NCBI RefSeq assembly: GCF_003286085.1
Contig: NW_020825321.1
Span: 1,612,001-1,676,000, forward strand
DNA from: Drosophila persimilis
Taxonomy: Eukaryota > Arthropoda > Insecta > Diptera > Drosophilidae
Direction of reading: 5' to 3'
DNA: 64,000 nt
The translations under genes were made by a program, and so were the position numbers. The notes under the pieces are model-generated. The model was not told where the DNA came from, ran no database searches, and saw only the letters and a list, made by a program, of their open reading frames with translations. Within the stretch, counting starts at the first letter, position 1. Each line of letters opens with the position of its first letter. This document shows, one piece after another, positions 1 to 11,629 of the stretch.

Positions 1-719
1 AACTGCTGAATGGGTCTCCGAGGCGTAAAAGGGTCCCTCGGCGGGATCTGCAAGTGCCAACCGTCACTCAGCCGTGCGCCGCCGAAAAACTGACTCCGAC
101 CACTCCAAGTGTGTAGCAGCTGATCTCGTTTGCCAATCCAAGGGCAACGACAGCTGCTGGCGATGCAGATTCGGTAGCCGAATTCATCGCCTCGGAGAAT
201 GTGCAGCCAAGTACGTCTGTAGCGTCCGTGTCCGTGGTGTCCGCAAGTTCGCTAGAAGTCCCGTCTCTCCCGATCCCACCAGTAAATAGACGTTCCGGAC
301 CTCCGGATATTGCCACCACAGGTACTAGGCCTGTGGTGACTAATCCACTGGTGGGAGTCCCACCAAAACGACAAGTTTTTGTTTCACGGCTGGCCGCTGA
401 CCTCACATCTAATGATGTAATTGCTTTTATTCAAAGCAAAATAAAAGCCGTGGGTTTAAAGGTGGAGAAATTTAATTTCTCTTATGCCAGGGAGATAGCC
501 TCGTCTAAGATAAGCCTCTCCCCAACTCAATTTGACACCATTTGCTCCGCCAAATTTTGGCCGGAGCATTTGGTTGTGAAGGAGTTTAAGGCTAAGAAGA
601 AGAATAGGCCACCCATATCCCTCACAAATCTTTCCAGTGTGCCACCCTCAACCTCAACTTCCTCTTCCTCAACTTCCCGTCTTGCTTCAACCTTTCCAAA
701 GAACTATCTTCTCTTTTAG
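1..719 (+). pseudogene. CR1 ORF1 (nucleic-acid-binding protein), C-terminal part
   Basis: An open frame at 201-719 encodes the ORF1 C-terminal half. It contains a conserved block around VFVSRLA, DDVIAF-like and WPEHLVVKEF that is also found in copy C ORF1 (VSRLIPEA, WPEHTIVHEF). In CR1 elements ORF1 is an RNA-binding chaperone-like protein needed for retrotransposition. The N-terminal zinc finger lies outside the window. The frame upstream of 201 is disturbed compared with copy C. The tail is serine-rich. It is non-functional as part of a dead copy. Confidence 0.7.
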
Positions 720-2532
720 TAACCTATCAGAATGTAGTAAGCTCAGCATTCTTTTCCGGGATAGTGTTGCATTTGCTTCCTACGTTATTGTGTTGGTTAA
801 AGGTTTCAAACCTGGTTAAAGCCGGACATTCTTAGTTCCAAGGTTTTGGCAGGTCAGACAGGTTTTGCCAGGAACTGTTTGGTCTTCGGTAAACGAGTCT
901 AGTATCCTAGTGCCCATGTCACGACATGACTTTGTTGACGGCTTGCTTGACCTGTCCCTGCCTCAAGTCAATCATGTGAAAAATTCCTTGGGTCGATTGC
1001 TTGATCTGTGCTTTGTATCGGATCCGACCATAGTGTTGTTAGCCCGAGCCCTTCCGCTCACTATACCTGAAGATGCTTACCATCCTACTTTCGAAGTGTC
1101 GCGAGATATAGGACCAACTGAATTGGATCGGTCGAGTAGGCCGCCAGAACGTTCCCGTTGCACAATTCTATAAGAACTACCTATCTCGATGCAGGATACG
1201 TTTTTCTCAGGACCCTAAACAGTTTAACTGCTTCGTAAAAAGTATGCGTAGAACGTTCGCACACCCATCCTCGCATCATTTTGTAATACGTAATAGTCAA
1301 TTGCCGATTTTTTTGCCCAATTCTTCCAAACCACCTTTTCTGAGGAAAGCTACTCTGGTCATCCGTACCCATACGGTTTACCGAGGTCGAACGGCATTTT
1401 CAATCCCTTGTTAAATAAATGTTCCCTGGTTCATGATCTTCGACTAGTTAAGCCGGTTTTTTCACCGGGTCCAGATGGGGTTCCAGGTTGTGTACTCAGG
1501 TACTGCGCCGAGGCTCTGTGTGGACCTTTGCTTAAACTATTCACCCTGTCCATTGATTCCTCTTGCTTCCCCCAATCTGGAAGGAATCGTTTATAATTCC
1601 TCTCCATAAAAAAGGTAGCAAGTCTGATGCAAAAAATTATAGAGGTATAGCAAAGTTATCCGCTATTCCTAAAATGTTTGAGAAGATTTTAACTCCGCAC
1701 TTGCAACATCTCTGCAAGTCACTTATATCTCCAACTCAGCGATCAACTGGCGGTGATCAACTACCACGAACTTGTTAGAGTTTGCTTCTTTCGTTATCAA
1801 AGGCTTTCAAGGTAACTTACAGACGGATGTAAACCATTCCCTTCCTTGTTACACCTTAATGCCTCGAAATGCAAAGTTATGACATTTCATCGTTCTAGCC
1901 CTTTGTTGGCTCCCTATACCCTATTTGGTGGTTCTCTTGAGAGAATTACTCTGGTGGATGATCTAACACCCAGATCATGTTAGACCCCAAGTTAAAGTTT
2001 TCCGAAAACATTTCTACAATGGTAAATAAGGCCATGGGCGTGCTTGGGTTTATAAAGAGGTGGTCAAAGGAATTTGACGACCCCTATATAACAAAGACTC
2101 TCTATACCTCGCTTGTTCGTCCGATCTTAGAATACGGCTCCTGTGTATGGTGCCCTCAGTACAAAGTACACTAGGACCGTATAGAATCAGTACAGAAAAA
2201 CTTTTTACTCTACTCTAGACTACTTTTAGTAAACCTCCCATCCTTAGTTAACCATAGAAAAATGCTTGGTGTGGTTTTTATGCACAACATGATCAGGGGT
2301 GACATATGTAGACAGCCCTGATCTGTTGAGCCGCATAAACTTCACGATTCCTATTAGACTGACTAGAAATTTTATACCGTTGTTCCTTCCACTTTGTAGA
2401 TCGAATTATTCCTTGCATGAACCGTATAGGGTATTATGCTCGGAATATAGTTCCCTCTACCATATTATATCCACCACTAATTCTCTTCCTCTTTTTAAAT
2501 TACTAATCCTTACACACCTTTCTAGTAATTAG
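720..2532 (+). pseudogene. CR1 ORF2 endonuclease-RT remnants
   Basis: Three disjointed pieces are readable. The endonuclease C-terminus lies at 865-1173 (SLGRLLDLCFVSD). RT fingers lie at 1408-1778 in two frames (FSPGPDGVPG, then IPLHKKGSKSD and NYRGIAKLSAIP). An RT thumb/C-terminal part lies at 1977-2532 (MLDPKLKFSENI, GFIKRWSKEFDDPY). The palm with the YADD box is deleted: the sequence jumps near 1846 from the fingers straight to the segment after the active site. Several stops and frameshifts separate the pieces, so no polymerase can be made. Confidence 0.75.
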
Positions 2533-2640
2533 TAATTGTAGTGGTATTTGTATTTTGATTGCATGCTTAGTTTCTTAGTAAGTTTAGTGCTAATTTTCCT
2601 CGAATGTTAGTCTAATAGCTATCTTTCTTGCATGTTCGCG

Positions 2641-2830
2641 TTCAGTTCGGCTACGCACCGTGCGTCATGCGGCAGCGCCCCTCGGTCGGTTGGGCGGGAG
2701 GAGGGCTGCGTTTTGCCTGGGATCCGCGCGTAACAGCCTTCTGCTGGTTTCACACGGGCCACTTGACGGTGCAGTAATTGCATCACCTCTTGAAAGATGC
2801 AGTTATTGCATGTCAACGTCCAAGATAAAA
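2641..2830. other. Unassigned GC-rich stretch between CR1 and BEL-III
   Basis: About 190 bp with higher GC than the flanking 3' UTR, including GGTCGGTTGGGCGGGAGGAG. I see no convincing reading frame, LTR end or repeat here, and no second copy in the window. It could be a scrap of another element lying between the CR1 tail and the BEL-III pol remnant. Confidence 0.3.
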
Positions 2831-5168
2831 ACAAGTTAACGAATTATTAGGGCTAGGAAAGTCCGAGCTGCACAAATGGCGCGGCAATTATCAAGGAATG
2901 GACAACAACACCAGCCTAGAGCCCATGATGCTAAAAACAGAGGACGTAGCTAAAACTGTGCGGATATAGTGGTCAAGTCTAGAGGACAAATTCCAGTTCT
3001 GCTTTAACATAAAGGTCTCCGCAATCGTCACGAAGCGATCAGTGCTGTCCGAATTGGCTCAGGTGTTTGATCCGTTAGTGTTCTTGAGTCCCTTGCTGAT
3101 CTTGGGCAAGATTTTTTTCAATAACTTTGGCTTCTAAAGCATGATTGGGACGAGGAGTTACCGGCAAGCTACGCAAATCAATGGCTTCGAAATAGATAAG
3201 AACTGAAACTAATTTACAAATTTTCAATTCCGCGATCCTCAATTCCGATTACGGCCGATCTATGCACTTTGCAACTGTTTGGTTTCTCTGACGTATCCAA
3301 CAGAGCTTACGGCGGCGTAATTTATGCTCGTATTAGGAATGAAGGGGGAGGAATTTCGGTGCGACTGGTAACGGCCAAGTCCAAAGTAGCCCCAGTTAGG
3401 GTAAAATCATTGCCACGCTTAGAGTTACAAGGGGCATTGTTAGTGGCCAAGCTAATGGCAAAGGTGTGCGCCTGTCTTCACATCACGGATTCCACAATTG
3501 TTTTAAATTGGCTGTCGTCACATGCTAGTCGATGGGCCACCTACGTTACCAACAGGGTTGCTCAAATACAAGAGCTCACACGTGTACGGGATTGGTTCAA
3601 GCTCGACACAAAATCAAAACCTGCAGATATTGTATCCAGGGGATTATTGGCAACCGAATTGAGCAAGTAAACGATGTGGTGGAACGGTCCAGAATTTTTA
3701 ATGGACGCAGCAGATGACTGGACCAAATTTAATTGGCGTGAGGTAATACAAACAGTGCCGGAGGAGAGGAAATGTAAGTTCTCGCTGACAGTTGGTAAGG
3801 TAGAAAGTAATGAGAAGTTAGATGTCGTGGGGAGCAGCGAGTTTTTAGCTATATTTTTCGCTGGCGTAGAATATCGTTGAGATCGAACTCAAATGAAACA
3901 GGCAACCTTACTGCAGCTGAAATTGAGGGCGGATTGCGCTATATTGTGTATAATGTGCAGCAGTTGAGCTTGCACGAGGAATTCATTAAGCTTAAAGAGG
4001 GAAAGGTGATAAAATCAGCGAGAATTCAGAATTTAAGCCCGTTTTTACAAGAGGAAGAGGGAATAACTGTTATTCGAGTCGGCGGAAGGTTGTCCAATGC
4101 CGAATTGCCATTTGACACAAGGCATCCCATCTTAATGCCGAGCAACCATAAAGTGGTAGAAGCGCTTGTTAAACTCACACATCGAGAGAATTTACATGCC
4201 GGAGCACAATCGCCATGCGTCTTTTTGCGACAGAGATATTGGGTAATCAATTGCAGGAAACTTGCCCGCAGGGTGATCCGTGGCTGCATACCATGCTTTC
4301 ATCGTCGGCCGCTCGCGCCCGGTGCGAGGCTATATCTACCCCTTCGAGCGCTAGAGCAAACTGGAGTTTGCTGGGACAATATGGATGCGCTTTCACATGC
4401 GAGGAAAACGCCCAGTAAAGGTGTATCTGTGCATACTTGTATGCTTCGCAACAAAGGCCTGCCATATAGAGATCGTGTCGTTCTTTGAAAGACGTGGATT
4501 GAGTTCTGACCTATATTGCGACAACGCCACCAATTTTGTAGGTGCGTCACGAGAACTCAACAAAGCTTTCGACTCGCCAAGTCAGACGCTCATTGACGAC
4601 GAATGCAGCCAGCGAGGAGTCAGGTTTCACTTCATCCCCCCACGCTCCCCTCACTTTGGAGGATTATGGGAGAGCGCCGTGAAGGTGGCCAAACAGCTGC
4701 TTATGTCATTCGTTGTCATCGGACCCGAATGACTTCGAGGCGCTAACTCCCGGTCATTTCTTGGTTGGCCGACCCCTAAACGCGTTGTTCGACGCACTGT
4801 TGAAACTGGCCATGAGCAACCATTGGAAAAGCATTCTAATGGTACGCCACATGTTCTGGTACCGCTGTTCGTCGGAATATTTGACGTTGCTGCAGAAGCG
4901 AACAGATTGGAACACTGTAGCCAACAACATTCAACTTGGTACACTGGTCCTTATTGCGGAAGACAACGCTCCGCCCGGACAATGGCTGCGGGGAAGAGTT
5001 GTAGAGTTACAGCCAGGAGCTGATGGTGCAGTTCGGGTTGTAACACTCAGGACCAAGTCTGGATTATTTAAGCGCAACGTACATAAGCTCTGCCCGCTGC
5101 CTACAGATGCCGATGAACTTAATGTTGGAAGGAGCTTCCAAGATGGGGAGAATGTAGACGCCCCTTAA
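2831..5168 (+). pseudogene. BEL-III pol (RNase H-integrase) remnant
   Basis: Fragments in shifting frames follow BEL pol order. A post-RT segment (SELAQVFDPL) comes first, near 3050. RNase H follows at 3269-3670 (LFGFSDVSNRAYGG, DSTIVLNWL, PADIVSRG). The integrase HHCC/core follows at 3877-4732 (RVGGRLSNAELP, DNATNFVGASREL, FIPPRSPHFGGLW). The C-terminal domain is at 4713-5168 (GRVVELQPGADG). At 4703 a deletion of about 100 bp, seen against the copy at 62.3 kb, removes the segment carrying EAVMNSRPL and hence the third acidic residue of the integrase DDE triad. The stop codon lies 16 bases inside the LTR. Confidence 0.78.
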
Positions 5169-5790
5169 TAGAATATTGGATTAAATTACTTTATAAAGGT
5201 TGACAATTTGAATATTTGAATTAATATGTAAATACTGCTAAAAATGTGAATTAATTTGAAGTTGTCGATAGTATCGAGCCAAAACGATCTGAATTATGAT
5301 CACTAGATTTAAGAGATATACGAAATAAAAAGAGCGAGCAAGGAACTACATCGAGCGGATTAAGGAAGGTCTTAATTGGGTAGATGGATTCTACTGGAAA
5401 ACTGTTGGAGGGACTTAGCTCGGACAGAAAACAGAAGTTAAATTACCCTTATATAGGTGTCAAGTTTATGTTAATGCATCTATTTTTTTTCCTTTTGCAA
5501 TTAAGGTTTGTTTGGTTGTATAAGAAGCCGTTTACTTTTCATTTCGTCAACGAAAATGTTTTCCTTTTGAAAACGAATAAATCTTGCGGAATGTGAAAAC
5601 GGGAGCCGCAAAATATGTGTATTCAAAAGTAAATCGGAAAACTTTTGTGAATATGAAAAACAGCGCCTGGCTGAATATATCATATCATAATAATCAAATT
5701 AATTAAAGTAATCAGAATCTGCTGGATATGGTTCTACATTTTCGATATTTTCCGATCTTTAAAATTTGTGATGTATTTAATAGATTTTCA
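5153..5790 (+). repeat. BEL-III 3' LTR
   Basis: It begins TGTAGACGCC directly after a purine-rich tract (GATGGGGAGAA, 5142-5152) and ends TTTTCA at 5790. The same TTTTCA end is followed by different sequence at 15078, which supports the boundary. Compared with the copy at 14451-15077 it lacks about 40 bp near 5268 (GTTGTCGATAG replaces a longer spacer). No second LTR for this copy is in the window. Confidence 0.7.
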
Positions 5791-6207
5791 TGGCCGTCAG
5801 CCTTCGGGTGCTACAGGGGGATAAACGGATGTCGGGTCGGCCCGTCACAACTGTAGACTCGGAACGGGGCACAGGCGCCTCGGGCTCACGGCTTGCCCTG
5901 GATCCAAGGTGACTGTGCTCCGCGTCATATGATATAGGTGGGCACGAGCGAACCGGCACCCGCCGTAACTGTACTCCCCGTGAGGGCGGCTGGAAACAGG
6001 TCCTGGTACGGTCATGTCTCTGCCAGGATGCTGGCTAATTGTAGTCGGGCGTAGAGAATAAAACTCTCAGTGAAATAACCGCAATCCAAGGTGACACTGT
6101 CATATGCCGAGGGATGCATGTCCGAGGGGGTGCTCGGTCGCTTATGTGCGGACTCTGGATACCTGCCGACCTACAGTTTAAATCAGGCTTTCCGGGGCAA
6201 GCGGGCT

Positions 6208-7563
6208 ATGCCTCGGGTGACCATCCCCTTCCCGCCTACTCGTGGGACCAAACATGCCAAACAAATATATTCTAACAAAAAACACCGCAAAGGAGCTCGG
6301 CACTCCGCCTTAAGTGCCGGAGGGAAAAGACCATCCCTCTACAAACGCATCTAGGAAACCAGTGCCCAAAAAGACGGGGAAGGAGCTGCGAGGAGAGGAC
6401 TGAAAAGCCAATCGGGCCAATCCACGTCGGGGGGCCCCAAGGGCGACCCGGTTACCGGGGTGGCGGCCATGCAGAGCGATATCGCAGCTGGCAGACCCCT
6501 TGGGACCGGGGACCCCTTGACAACCCCGGCAGGCGGCGCCTCAGCCTCGAAAGATAGGCCCAAGTTCCAAGACAAGAGACGTGCGGCCTTTATCCTGGGC
6601 AACGACGACCCAGTGTTCCTGGCGTCTGCCCAGGGAATCGAATCGCGGCGATGGGCCAAGACAGTCCTGCCCGACTACCAGCCAGCCAAAGCTGGCAAGG
6701 CCACAGCCAAGGCCCCAAGCAAGCGGCAACGCTCGGCGGAGGACACCGCCACACAAGTCCAAGAGGACGACAACCGTAAGCAACCGCTCGTTTGCCGAGG
6801 TGGCGAGAGGAAAAACCCTGAGTGGAGTCCTAGATAGGGGCTCTAAAGACGGGCAGATTCCTCGGGACAAATGGCACATCTTGGAAAATGAGCTCCAAGA
6901 CCGCTTCCTCCAGGAGTTGGAGGAAAATGGAGGACCACCGCCGAAGTGTGAGGACGCCGGGTGGCACCAAGGCAGGGTGAAAGCCATCGCCTGCCAAGAT
7001 GCTCGCTCAAGGAGGTCTACCCAGGAGCCCAGCTGGAGGCCGTGAAGTGGGAGGACATCCCCAGCAAGCCGAGGGCCAGAGCGTGGGTCTCGGCCAAGCC
7101 TACAGAGCCGAATAAGATTCTACGGATTCTGCAGGTCTGCAACTCCCACCTTCCCAAAGCCGATTAAAAGTTGGCCAAGGTAGAGGAGAGCAGCGGGCAG
7201 AGGCGCCAAATCTTCCTCGTCCTGAACGAGGAGTCGGTTAGACTTCTCTACGACACTGAGGGCGCTGTGGACTACGGCTACGACTCAAAGGGCAGGCAAC
7301 CGACGGTCGAGCCAGACCTGGAGCCCCCGGAGATCCCTAGCATGGATAACAAGCCTGTGTCGGCATCGGACGTGACATCAGTGGTGTCGGATGACGTCCT
7401 AGATGGTTATGTGTCAGAAGTGAGCGATCTAACTAGGGATCTCAAGCACATCGGGGTCGGGGAGGAGCTGGACTCTTCGGAGAGCGACCACGACAAGACA
7501 ATGGTGGAGGTGAACCTCAGGAATGACACTGATACTCCTGCAGATAAACCTCCACCATTGTAA
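6208..7563 (+). pseudogene. LINE ORF1, frameshifted
   Basis: A probable start is at 6208 (MPRVTIPFPPTRG). The product then has to be followed through at least four frames: 6208-6354, 6460-6837, 6581-7045, 6961-7167 and 7171-7563. Readable content includes a lysine-rich basic stretch, a conserved block near 6820-7100 (SFAEVARGKTLSGVLDR, LEAVKWEDIPSKPRA), and an acidic, Asp/Ser-rich tail (7330-7560). The last frame overlaps the start of ORF2 at 7523. ORF1 of such LINEs binds element RNA. No CCHC knuckle is evident in what remains. Confidence 0.6.
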
Positions 7564-9969
7564 GGCAGCATGCGCTGCTCTCTTGCTCCACCTAGCCAAG
7601 GGTGGAGCCGATATAATCCTCATTCAGGAGCCCTGGATCCTCGGAAACAGGGTCTCTGGTCTGAGGACTCTTGACTATAAGCTATACGTAGCTGACATCG
7701 TAGGTAGAACTCGCACCTGCATCCTTGCAAAAAGAGATTTGCACTTATTTTTGCTCCCAAATTTCAGCAATGAAGACCAAACAGCAGTGAGCCTCGAAGG
7801 CCAGGGGTGCTCACTAAGAATCTGCTCCATGTACATGGGTCACGACCAACCAGACCCCCTCCACAGGCCCTCAGGGCGCTAATCACAGACTGCGAGGCCA
7901 AGGACACCGGGCCAATCGTAGGGTGCGACGCCAAGGCACACCACTGCCAGTGGGGAAGCACTGACACCAACGAAAGGGGTGAGTACCTTTTCAACTATTT
8001 ACTGACCACTCAGATGGTCTTATTAAATAGGGGGAGGGATCCCACCATCATTATTAAAAATCGCAAGGAGGTCCTGGACCTCACACTTGCCTCTCATGAG
8101 TTACATGGGAACATCGTATCCTGGAGGTTCCTGGAAGAGCACTCCTTCTCGGACCATAGGTACGTGGAAACAGTATTCTCTTTTTTACTACCGAGACCAG
8201 CTAAATTCCGGAACCTTAAGCGGACAAACTGGGCTCGCTACTAAGACCACCTCTGTCGTGTTCTCCCTGAGACTCCACCTGAGGAGGAGATTTCCAGGGA
8301 AGCCACGACTCATCTTGCTAAACTATTTACCGACGCCTGCAATAAGGCGCTCGATAAATCCTGCCCCTCTGGCAAGTGCAGAGGCCGGAAGAAACCTGAA
8401 TGGTGGAATCCGAAACTGAGGGAACTCCGAAAAGCCTCCCGGAGACTCGTCAATAAAGCTAAGGATGAAAACGTTAAGCAGAACTGGGCCGATTACAAGG
8501 CCAGTCTGTCAATTTACAATAAAAAACTGAGGAAAGCCAAACGCGCCTCATGTCGTAAGTTCTGTAGCGACATTGAGAAAAACTCGGAAGCCTCGCGCCT
8601 GCGCAAAGTTCTCTCGAAGACTACACCCACACTGGGCTACCTGAAGAATGCTGACCAATCATGGACAACATCCAGCAATGAGTCGCTTAATCTTCTCCTT
8701 AACACCCTCTTTCCCGGCTGCGATGAAAACAGACCACACTACATCGCGGCTCCTTCCGTTGCCTCAAGTGATATCATGAACCTTCTAAGCCAGGAGAACA
8801 TTTCCTGGGCAATCAAAAGCTTCAAACCATACAAGTCTGCGGGACTAGATGGCATCATCCCTGCCCAACTGATTCACGCTGGACAAAAAGCCACTAATTG
8901 GCTCAAAAGGATATACGAGGAAATCTTCTCCCATGGATATATCCCGGAAACCTGGCTTCATACAAAAGTCGTCTTCATCCTCAAGGCAGGCAAGCCCTCG
9001 CACACTGCCCCCAAAGATTTCAGACCCATAAGTCTACCGTTCTTCCTTCTGAAGACGATGGAACGGCTTTTGGGGATGCATCTCACAGTAAATATTCCGC
9101 CTAGTCTAATCTCAGACTCCCAGCATGCCTATCGGTAAGGAAGATCCACCGAAACGGCCCTACACTCGATCACATCGATCATAGAAGCGTCCCTCAACTG
9201 TAAGGAGTATACCTTGGTAGCCTTCCTCGACATAGAAGGCGCCCTTAATAACATCCTCCCGATCGCCATCACGGGTGCACTGACGGACCTGGGGGTTGAC
9301 TCCCGGACGGTGAGCCTGATCGATCAGATGCTACAATGCAGAACGGTTGAGGCATCACTGGGGACGTCAACGTCCACCAGATTTGTCAGTAGAGGCACCC
9401 CGCAGGGCGGAGTCCTCTCGCCCCTCCTATGGAAAGTGGCAGTAAACGAATTGCTGCGGGAGATAGAAGGGGTGGCTGCCGCGTGGTGGCGTATGCGGAC
9501 GATGTTGCTATAGCGGTCTAGGCGTCAACCCGTCTAAAACGGAACTGGTGCTTTTCACTAGGAAGTACAAAATTCCGGCACTGATTCCCCCAAAACTATG
9601 TGGGGAAGCGCTGGTCTTCAGCAACAAGGCCAAGTATCTTGGCCTAATCCTCGATAGAAAGGTCGACTGGAAATTGAGCATAGAGGATAGAGTAAAGAAG
9701 GCCACAGTGGCCCTCTATACTTGCAGGATAGCCATCGGACTAAAATGGGGAATGACCCCCTATATAGTTCGGTGGCTTTACACCTCCACCATACGACCGA
9801 TCATGCTCTATGGAGTGGTGGTATGGTGGCCAGCCCTAGACAAAAGGACATGCCTCAATAAACTCAGAAGAGTTCAATGCATGGCAGAGCTATGCATAAC
9901 TGGCGGGCTACGCACTACTCCAGGGGAAGCCCTGGATACTGTGCTGGACCTCCTCCCCATAGATCTCAT
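7523..9969 (+). pseudogene. LINE ORF2 (APE-type endonuclease and reverse transcriptase), broken
   Basis: The endonuclease occupies 7523-8244 across a frameshift near 7850 (LIQEPW, GCDAKAHHCQWGS, EEHSFSDHRY). A basic linker runs 8256-8770. RT starts at 8776 (YKSAGLDGIIPAQL, DFRPISLPFFLLKT, SRGTPQGGVLSPLLW). An in-frame stop sits at 9136, after AYR. The catalytic box is out of frame and followed by a deletion near 9510, so no YADD can be made. Post-RT sequence continues 9548-9969 (NKAKYLGLILDRKVDW). Catalysis is lost. Confidence 0.75.
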
Positions 9970-10562
9970 GGGAACATCACATTCGCTTCTAGCTCTTCCT
10001 TAAGCCGGTTGTGTTTTTTTTCTTGCTCCCGCATTCTCCGCCCTTTGCCTAAATATCATACAACATTGTTGTGACTTTGTTTTGATATATTATCGCATCT
10101 CTTTAATTTGATTCTACTTTGTGTTAACCACCAGTGTTTTGTTTGTAAACAAGTGTTTAATATAATTTCAATATTGCAACGTAACGCATCGGACTCGTGC
10201 AGGCAATTTTTTATTGTTTTTTGCCCAGTCTGCTTTTCGTTATCGCTTCTTCGGTGTGCACTGTTCTCGCGCATCAGCGTTTGCATCGCCCACACTCTCT
10301 CGTGAGCATAAGCGGGCTGCTCGCATTGTTGCTCTCACTCTCTCTGGATTGCCTATACTCTCCCTCTCTGTGGACTTTTCTTTTGTGTCTCTGCTTTGGT
10401 GAGTTTACTGCTCGTTTTCTGCACTTCGTTGGATCATCTGCTTTGAATTATTGCCGCTGCAGCTGATTGTCTGGCTCGCTCTGTGGTCTGCTCTCCTACT
10501 TTACCTGCGATCTCACTCCGTTCTTTTATTATTCGTGCACAGTGATTCCACTGCTGTCAATA

Positions 10563-11627
10563 ATGGCAATCGTTTGTAGTGCAAAGAAATGTGAATTCGG
10601 TGGTGTTATCATTGGTGATTCATTTCTTAGCTGCTGGCTGTGCGACAATTTTGCCCACCTAAAATGTGCTGGTGGTAGAAGTTTTGGCAGGCTGAATGAT
10701 CTGATCTCGAAACGCATGGGCCTGTCTTGGTCATGTCTGGCTTGTCGGGAGATTGAGGCCGAAATGCGCACATTTATGAGACAGACTCGAACTGGGTTTC
10801 TGGACGTCCGGAAACAATTTATGGCTCTCAACGACAATTTTCTTGCCCTTGAATCACAGTTTCTTGGGCTCAAACTCTTGAGCGAATCGCCTAGACGGAA
10901 AATTCCGCATAATGATACCAATCTCTTGCAACCTAATCCGATTGGTACGCCTGCCTCCCACCTTCATCCATCGGAAGCATTTCCGTGTAGTCATGCCACG
11001 CCGTTGTCTGTAAATCCGCCAACGGTGGCTCCGGAGTTCTTTACACCGAGCAATGTGCTTCCTTCAAGCACCCAACTTCCCAACAGCATCAATCCCATCC
11101 CTGCAGTTTCTGTGGCCGTCACTTCTGACGCGGTGAGTGCTCCTAGTGCGGGTGTGCTTGTTGCTGACGACGTCTTGCCAATTCCTGCTCCAATTCCTGC
11201 TCCAATTCCTGCTCCAATTCCTACTCCAATTCCTGCTACAGCCATTGCTGCCAATTCCTCTGCCCTTGGACCGAGATCTCTTTTAGGAGTGGCTCCACCA
11301 TCTCGATCTCGCTCGGGACTTCAACTTAGAGCAGTGGTCCCTCGGAAAGCAATATTTGTTTCTCGTCTTATTCCTGAGGCTACAACGGATGATGTTAAAC
11401 AACATCTTTCCTCTAAACTTAAAACTTCGCCTGTTGATATAGTTGTGACTAAATTTAAATTTAAACATAAGCGCAACATATCATCCTTTAAAATTCTTCT
11501 CCCTGATTCTTTACTATCCAGTTCTCTAGAACCGTCAATATGGCCGGAGCATACAATTGTGCATGAGTTCCTTCTCAAAGATTCGAACTCGAATCCAAGA
11601 ATTACCGAACATCCTCCAAAAAACTGA
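10563..11627 (+). CDS. CR1 ORF1 protein with N-terminal zinc finger
   Basis: An intact 354-aa frame. I place the start at the ATG at 10563 because a cysteine/histidine finger begins at once (C at residues 4 and 9, then SCWLCDNFAHLKC, SWSCLACREIE), as in PHD-like fingers of CR1 ORF1 proteins; the frame is open 32 codons further upstream. After a predicted helical stretch there is a Pro/Ser-rich linker with a five-fold PIPAP-type repeat (11178-11237). A conserved C-terminal domain follows (IFVSRLIPEATTDDVKQHL, WPEHTIVHEF). The likely role is binding LINE RNA and targeting. It is the best-preserved non-catalytic ORF here, but its partner ORF2 is broken. Confidence 0.8.
   Translation: MAIVCSAKKCEFGGVIIGDSFLSCWLCDNFAHLKCAGGRSFGRLNDLISKRMGLSWSCLACREIEAEMRTFMRQTRTGFLDVRKQFMALNDNFLALESQFLGLKLLSESPRRKIPHNDTNLLQPNPIGTPASHLHPSEAFPCSHATPLSVNPPTVAPEFFTPSNVLPSSTQLPNSINPIPAVSVAVTSDAVSAPSAGVLVADDVLPIPAPIPAPIPAPIPTPIPATAIAANSSALGPRSLLGVAPPSRSRSGLQLRAVVPRKAIFVSRLIPEATTDDVKQHLSSKLKTSPVDIVVTKFKFKHKRNISSFKILLPDSLLSSSLEPSIWPEHTIVHEFLLKDSNSNPRITEHPPKN
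11178..11237 (+). repeat. 12-bp tandem repeat in CR1 ORF1
   Basis: Five in-frame units of about 12 bp (CAATTCCTGCTC-like) encode a Pro-Ile-Pro-Ala series in the linker between the zinc finger and the C-terminal domain. Confidence 0.8.
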
Positions 11628-11629
11628 TG
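11625..11629 (+). promoter_or_regulatory. TGATG stop/start overlap between CR1 ORF1 and ORF2
   Basis: The ORF1 stop TGA (11625-11627) shares its A with the ATG of ORF2 (11627-11629). Overlaps of this kind are known from other non-LTR elements as termination-reinitiation sites, so ORF2 is probably translated by ribosomes that have just finished ORF1. The overlap is seen directly; the mechanism is inference. Confidence 0.6.

Larger units (their letters stand above)
1..2640 (+). mobile_element. CR1-clade LINE, copy A (5'-cut by window edge, internally deleted)
   Basis: The sequence from base 1 matches copy B from about 35946 onward almost base for base, so the window opens inside ORF1. It then runs through endonuclease and RT remains to a 3' UTR that fades out near 2640. 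Two large gaps are visible relative to copies B and C: one between the endonuclease end and the RT start (about 1170-1400), and one that removes the RT palm (junction near 1846). No LTRs are present. The CR1 assignment rests on the zinc-finger ORF1 of copies B and C and on CR1-like RT motifs. The element is dead. Confidence 0.8.
2831..5790 (+). mobile_element. BEL/Pao element BEL-III, 5'-truncated copy with 3' LTR
   Basis: The copy starts inside the RT/RNase H connection region and runs through RNase H and integrase to a 638-bp LTR. A second copy of the same 3' half lies at 61264-63268 and an LTR fragment at 14451-15077, which together define the family. The LTR end at 5790 abuts the 5' end of the next LINE. 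Relative to the 62-kb copy it lacks about 100 bp of integrase at 4703. Confidence 0.8.
5791..9969 (+). mobile_element. RNase H-type LINE (R1/LOA/I-like), copy 1, 3'-truncated
   Basis: A long GC-rich 5' UTR (5791-6207) is followed by ORF1 and an endonuclease-RT ORF2. The copy stops at 9969 in the linker after RT, where CR1 copy C begins. A related copy at 39955-47341 shows what is missing: an RNase H domain and a CCTAA tail. The endonuclease opening (LLQINLHHCKAA, ADIILIQEPW) is typical of the R1/LOA group. Clade placement is by eye. Confidence 0.75.

Noticed and set aside
10467-10562. N-terminal hydrophobic extension of CR1 ORF1 as a signal peptide
   Set aside because: The zinc finger begins right after the ATG at 10563 and the upstream part reads like 5' UTR that happens to be open.
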